Positions 60,444 to 64,000 of a stretch of 64,000 bases of DNA are shown here, piece after piece (position 1 is the stretch's first letter; every line of letters begins with the position of its first letter). Source of the DNA: Streptomyces sp. A012304 (GTDB taxonomy: Bacteria; Actinomycetota; Actinomycetes; Streptomycetales; Streptomycetaceae); the NCBI RefSeq assembly GCF_026008495.1, contig NZ_BQUN01000200.1, positions 1 to 64,000 of the forward strand. Reading direction: 5' to 3'. The notes beneath the pieces were generated by a model that did not search any database, had not been told where the DNA came from, and worked only from the letters and a program-made list of their open reading frames with translations. Both the position numbers and the translations under genes were made by a program.

Positions 60444-62018
60444 TCACCAGCCCGTCGGCAGACCGGCGATGAACGGGACGAGCCGGTCGGAGATGAGCCT
60501 GTCGTCGTGGGCCGAGTAGTGCCAGTCGCAGCCGAGGAAGTCCAGCCCCGAGTCGTCGAGGAACCAGTAGCGGACCCGGCTGTCGCCGGCGTCGTTGCGT
60601 GCCTTGACCACCTGCTGGACATGATCGGCGTACCGGCCGGAGCCCACCGCCACGATGGTCGTGCCGGCCCCGTAGCGCGTGCGCAGCTTCTGGACGAAGT
60701 CGCCGTAGGCGGTGCGGTAGCCGGCCGCGAGACTGTCGGACGTCCAGGGCTCACCGGGGTTGATGGCGGTCGAGAAGTCGTTGGTACCGAGGTTGACCAC
60801 CACGACCTGGGGGCGCCAGGTGCCCGGGTTCTGCCAGACGTCGCCGGACACGTTCAGCAGGGCACGGTCGTAGAAGGTCCGGTAGGTGACGTCCGTCCGG
60901 CCTCCGTTGTAGTTCCGGACCATGCCGAGGCCCGAGTAGCCGTTGATCTGGTAGTCGGCGTTCAGTCGCCGGGCGGTGAGGGCGCCGTAGCTCACGTCGG
61001 CATTGGTGGTCCGCTTGAGCTGTTCCTGGGTGCACTCGCGGGAGGTCGAGAGGTTGCCGTAACCCACCGTGAGGGAGTCGCCGATGAACTCGATCTGGCG
61101 GGCGCGGGCGGCCGGCTTGCTCAGTACGGCACCACCGGGCGCCGCGACGAAGCCCCCGAACGTGCTGGTGCTCCAGGGCGTGTCGGTGCGCTTGACGAGT
61201 CGCACGGTGTGCTCACGGTTGTCCAGACCGTTGATCCAGTGCGTGGTGTTGCCTGGCGTGACCAGTGTGGCGACAGTGGTTCCGTCGACCTGGACGTCGT
61301 AGTCGGCGGCCGAGTCGTTGAGCACGATGCCGACGCCGGTGCCGCTGACTCGGCCTTCGAAGTACACGCCGGGCCAGCTGTACTGCATGGTGTTCCCGGC
61401 GTCCTTGACCCGCCCCGCGGTGTGCACCTGTCCCAGTACTCCCGTCGTGCGGACCAGTTGCCACTGCTGGTTGGTCCCGCCCCAGTCGGTGTACTGCACG
61501 ACCTTGGCGCCGTCCGCAGTGGAGGCGTTCCGTACCTCGACGGCCTTGCCGCTGCCCCGGTTGAGCAGCCGTAGGTAGCCGTCGGGCGAGTCGGCCAGCC
61601 GGAACTGCTGGTTGGCGCCGCCCGCATCGCCCCACTGCACGATGTCCGCGTGGTCGGCACTTGAGTGGTTCAGGACGTCCAGCACCTTGCCCGAGTGCTG
61701 CGCCTTCAGCCGGTAGTAGCCGCCGCCGGAGTCGACGAACTGGAAGCGCTGGTTGGCACTGTCCGTGCGGGTCCACTGTATGAGGCCGGCGCCGTCGGCG
61801 GTGCTCGCACCCGACACGTCCAGCGCCTTGCCGCTGCCCCGGTTGACCAGCACGTACCACGCGTTCGTGTCCACGGTGGCCGCATGCGCGGTCCCGGCGG
61901 CACCCAGCCCGCTCACAAGCGCCGCCAGCAGCGCGGTCACCGCGACGAGGATTCCCGTACGCCTCCCGCGCCTCGACCATGACTCTCTGAATGTCAGATA
62001 CATGTCACCTCGATGCAT
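60444..62018 (-). CDS. Secreted CBM13-CE2-type SGNH acetyl esterase
   Basis: The protein (524 residues from ATG 62018, which has AAAGGGA 5 bases upstream; ATG 62003 is an alternative behind GAGGTGAC) has a signal ending TAHAATV. A CBM13 follows (about 52-180). A jelly-roll (YFEGRVSGTGVGIVLND, DYDVQVDGTTVATL) precedes an SGNH domain with IEFIGDSLTVGYGN, VVVNLGTNDFSTAINPGEPW and a C-terminal DWHYSAHDDRLISDRL Asp/His block. A jelly-roll plus SGNH is the CE2 architecture; CE2 enzymes deacetylate xylan and glucomannan. Confidence 0.9.
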   Translation of the reverse strand: MHRGDMYLTFRESWSRRGRRTGILVAVTALLAALVSGLGAAGTAHAATVDTNAWYVLVNRGSGKALDVSGASTADGAGLIQWTRTDSANQRFQFVDSGGGYYRLKAQHSGKVLDVLNHSSADHADIVQWGDAGGANQQFRLADSPDGYLRLLNRGSGKAVEVRNASTADGAKVVQYTDWGGTNQQWQLVRTTGVLGQVHTAGRVKDAGNTMQYSWPGVYFEGRVSGTGVGIVLNDSAADYDVQVDGTTVATLVTPGNTTHWINGLDNREHTVRLVKRTDTPWSTSTFGGFVAAPGGAVLSKPAARARQIEFIGDSLTVGYGNLSTSRECTQEQLKRTTNADVSYGALTARRLNADYQINGYSGLGMVRNYNGGRTDVTYRTFYDRALLNVSGDVWQNPGTWRPQVVVVNLGTNDFSTAINPGEPWTSDSLAAGYRTAYGDFVQKLRTRYGAGTTIVAVGSGRYADHVQQVVKARNDAGDSRVRYWFLDDSGLDFLGCDWHYSAHDDRLISDRLVPFIAGLPTGW

Positions 62019-62484
62019 TCGGGTCCCTTTCGCTGAGTGCGGCTGCCCGTTCCGCGGAGGGATCCGCCGGTCAGACGGCCGTGACGGTCCATGAAGCCGT
62101 GGTACGGCCATGGCCCGGGTCGGCCGCAGGCCGCGATGGGGTGCTGGTCGATAGCAGGGGAATGCGGGGCCATGTCGAAGGTCGATCATGGCGCCCTGGG
62201 ATGTCAACCGGCGTGCAGGGATGAATGCAAATGCATGGTCGGCCAAATGTTCTGGTTCAAGCACCTCTGGCGTGTAACGCGGTCAGGTAGACATGGCAGG
62301 TCTCATACGGTGCTTCATGGCCGGTTCGGGTTATTGGTCAGCCGCGGCGAGATGGTGCGCGCCGGAGACGGCCAGACGCTGACCGTCGATCCGTGCCGAC
62401 TGCGGACCGTCTGCCAGGGTGTTCGGCGTCGGCATCGCTCCGGACGCGTCCCCGCGTGCCCTCTGCGCCATCCGCGGGGCCGCC
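62019..62484. other. Intergenic region between TetR and CE2 genes
   Basis: No gene is supported in this 466-bp stretch. TGGGATGTCAAC at 62197-62208 recurs at 63133-63144 on the other side of the TetR gene. Confidence 0.4.
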
Positions 62485-63072
62485 TCAGGCCATGGCCAGA
62501 ACGGCCGAGACCAAGGCGCGAAGGCATGCCCTTTCGGCCTCCTCGTCCGGCAGCGAGAGGTGCTGCATCGTCAGTCCGTCGAAGCCCGCGAGGAAGAACC
62601 TCGCGATCGTCTCGGCAGGCTGGGCCAGCTGGTGGCCGGTGCGTCCGGCGGCCTCGCTGATCAGCTTCGTCGTCACCGCCAGGACCTCGCTGTAGTGGCT
62701 GTGCAGCGCGTCCTTCAGTGGCGGTGTGCGCAGGGCGAACATGCTGAGCTCGGTCAGCAGCTGGTGTGCCTCGGGCTGATCGAGCACCGTGCGCCAGAGC
62801 GCTTCGGAGAGCGTGACGACGGTGTCCTCGAAGCTGGCGTCCGTGGGCGCGGCCTGCTCCACCTGGGCGATCAGCCCCCGGGTGACCTGCTGTATGACAG
62901 CTCGGTAGAGGTCTTCCTTGGTGCCGAACGTGTAGTGCACGGTCGCCTGTGCCACGCCCAGCTCGGCGGCGATGGCGCGGGTGCTGCCGGCGGCGACGCC
63001 TTCCCTGGTCATCAGGTCGATGGCCGCCTTGATCAGTTGCGGGCGGCGCTCTGCCGCGGATACATGAGCCAT
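62485..63072 (-). CDS. TetR-family transcriptional regulator
   Basis: The 195-residue protein has the TetR helix-turn-helix at the N-terminus (RRPQLIKAAIDLMTREGVAAGSTRAIAAELGVAQATVHYTFGTKEDLYRAVI) and a divergent helical ligand domain. No ribosome site precedes ATG 63072: the palindrome GCATACTATGC starts only 5 bp before it and TAGTAT-like bases sit at -10 distance, so the mRNA may be leaderless and autorepressed. The gene lies between the CE2 and CE3 esterase genes; its ligand and targets are unknown. Confidence 0.92.
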   Translation of the reverse strand: MAHVSAAERRPQLIKAAIDLMTREGVAAGSTRAIAAELGVAQATVHYTFGTKEDLYRAVIQQVTRGLIAQVEQAAPTDASFEDTVVTLSEALWRTVLDQPEAHQLLTELSMFALRTPPLKDALHSHYSEVLAVTTKLISEAAGRTGHQLAQPAETIARFFLAGFDGLTMQHLSLPDEEAERACLRALVSAVLAMA

Positions 63073-63076
63073 GACT

Positions 63077-63087
63077 GCATACTATGC
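63077..63087. promoter_or_regulatory. TetR autoregulatory operator candidate
   Basis: GCATACTATGC is a perfect palindrome around a central C, ending 4 bp upstream of the TetR start codon and overlapping a likely -10 element. TetR repressors usually bind such sites in their own promoters. Confidence 0.5.
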
Positions 63088-63502
63088 GACTGAGTCTCCT
63101 GAACAGGTCACTCGACCACATAGCGCCACACATGGGATGTCAACGGGTCGGCATCAGAGGTGAAGGGGCGGCGAACAGGCTGCGGAACAGCGGCCTGAGA
63201 AGGAGACCACGAAGAACTCACCTCGTGTCGCCGATCTCAGAATTCTCACATCCATGGGATGTCCAGGCGGTGGTCTGCGTGATATTTGTACGAGGACAGT
63301 CAAGGGGCCGCTCAGTATCGAACCCGCTCGGCAGGCGAACCCGCTCGGCAGCGTTCAAGCGTTAAAGATCCTCTCCCACGCCGTTCCGCCCGTACGTCAG
63401 GCGGCCGCCGACGTCGACAGGGCGGCCGGGCGCGCCGAAGTGCCGGCACTACGTCGATCAGTCCCGTCGATTCAGCACTCACTCACCGAAGAGGACGCCC
63501 GC
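63088..63502. other. Divergent region TetR / CE3
   Basis: No gene is supported. It contains a 17-bp tandem duplication (CGAACCCGCTCGGCAG at 63319 and 63336) and two CATGGGATGTC sites (63131-63141 and 63251-63261) with possible regulatory meaning. Confidence 0.45.
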
Positions 63503-64000
63503 ATGAGAAAGTCCTGGTTTCTTCCCCTGGTCACGCTCGTCGCCGCCGTACTCGGGGTGACGGCGGCAGGTGTGACGCCTGCCGCCGCCGCCCCCAACAC
63601 CCCTCTGCGGGTCATGCCGTTGGGCGACTCCATAACCTGGGGAGTGGGAAGCAGCACGGGCAACGGCTACCGGGGTCCGCTGTGGAACAGGCTTGCCGCG
63701 GACGGCCATCCGCTGGACTTCGTGGGCACGGGACGGAACGGTCCGATGTCCGACCCCGACAACGAAGGCCACTCCGGATACAAGATCCACCAGATCGCCG
63801 CACTCGCCGACGCCTCACTGACCCGCTACCGGCCCAACGTCGTGACGCTGCATATCGGCACCAACGACCTCAACGAGAGTTACCAGGTCTCCACCGCCAC
63901 CGACCGACTGAAGTCGCTGGTCAACCAGATCACCGCCGCCGCCCCCGACGCTACCGTCCTCGTGGCCTCCCTGGTCGTGTCCACCAGCGGCTCGGAGGAG
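63503..64000 (+). CDS. Secreted CE3-type SGNH acetylxylan esterase, N-terminal part (cut by window edge)
   Basis: The first 166 codons are present. A Sec signal (1-30, TPAAAAP) is followed by LRVMPLGDSITWGVGS with the nucleophile Ser43, NEGHSGYKIHQIAAL, and VVTLHIGTNDLNESY, the blocks I-III of carbohydrate esterase family 3. The C-terminal Asp/His block and any binding module lie beyond base 64000. ATG 63503 has GAGGAC about 7 bases upstream. CE3 enzymes remove acetyl groups from xylan, complementing the CE2 and GH74 enzymes upstream. Confidence 0.88.
   Translation, partial: MRKSWFLPLVTLVAAVLGVTAAGVTPAAAAPNTPLRVMPLGDSITWGVGSSTGNGYRGPLWNRLAADGHPLDFVGTGRNGPMSDPDNEGHSGYKIHQIAALADASLTRYRPNVVTLHIGTNDLNESYQVSTATDRLKSLVNQITAAAPDATVLVASLVVSTSGSEE

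Overview
The window is very GC-rich actinobacterial DNA, almost certainly Streptomyces or a close relative. Pointers are the codon usage, GTG/TTG starts, many Tat signal peptides, an LAETG sortase substrate, a SpoIIE-type PP2C phosphatase with an RsbW-like ATPase domain, MMPL and F420-type oxidoreductase genes, and rare TTA codons. There is no rRNA, tRNA, CRISPR array or recognisable insertion sequence. It is a plant cell-wall (mainly pectin side-chain and hemicellulose) utilisation region, followed by a small-molecule metabolism block and a second, shorter polysaccharide block.

Layout. 1-7.5 kb: a partial GH53 galactanase, a PL11 rhamnogalacturonan lyase with a CebR-like operator, a GH5 cellulase, a decayed XRE/MmyB regulator, a frameshifted secreted alpha/beta hydrolase and a PaaX-type regulator. 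8.5-18.4 kb: four large secreted proteins. Two opposing sets carry the same modules: one GSDH-PKD-CBM6-CBM13 gene plus one ThuA-DUF1080-CBM13 gene on the + strand, and a fused ThuA-GSDH-PKD-CBM6-CBM13 gene on the - strand next to a CBM13-GH54 arabinofuranosidase. 18.4-18.9 kb: a divergent promoter region with a 61-bp tandem repeat. 18.9-24.5 kb: a ribose-type ABC importer (ATPase, two permeases, lipoprotein) with a TIM-barrel sugar epimerase/isomerase, followed by a GH141-like beta-helix enzyme. 27-32.5 kb: a FadR/GntR regulator divergent from a second (MalEFG-type) ABC importer, an enolase-superfamily dehydratase and a chimeric ADH/KduD remnant. 32.5-33.4 kb: an ECF sigma factor. 33.9-39.8 kb: GH5-CBM13, GH95-CBM13 and CE1-like esterase-CBM13.

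39.9-46.2 kb: MMPL transporter, flavin amine oxidase, SRPBCC protein, MarR regulator and LLM oxidoreductase. 46.3-52.8 kb: a LuxR regulator divergent from a second ribose-type ABC importer (lipoprotein, ATPase, one permease) and a YtcJ-like amidohydrolase. 53.5-64 kb: a wall-anchored SGNH hydrolase, a CBM13-GH74 xyloglucanase, a PAS/GAF/PP2C/ATPase signalling protein, a CBM13-CE2 esterase, a TetR regulator and a partial CE3 esterase.

Working model: secreted CBM13-tagged hydrolases, lyases and esterases strip galactan, arabinan, fucosyl, rhamnogalacturonan and xyloglucan structures. Two sugar ABC importers bring in products, and the epimerase and enolase-family enzymes feed them to catabolism. 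The paired ThuA/GSDH/DUF1080 proteins suggest an extracellular oxidative (possibly 3-keto-glycoside) branch, which is inference. Several genes here are broken or fused, so the locus is evolving actively.
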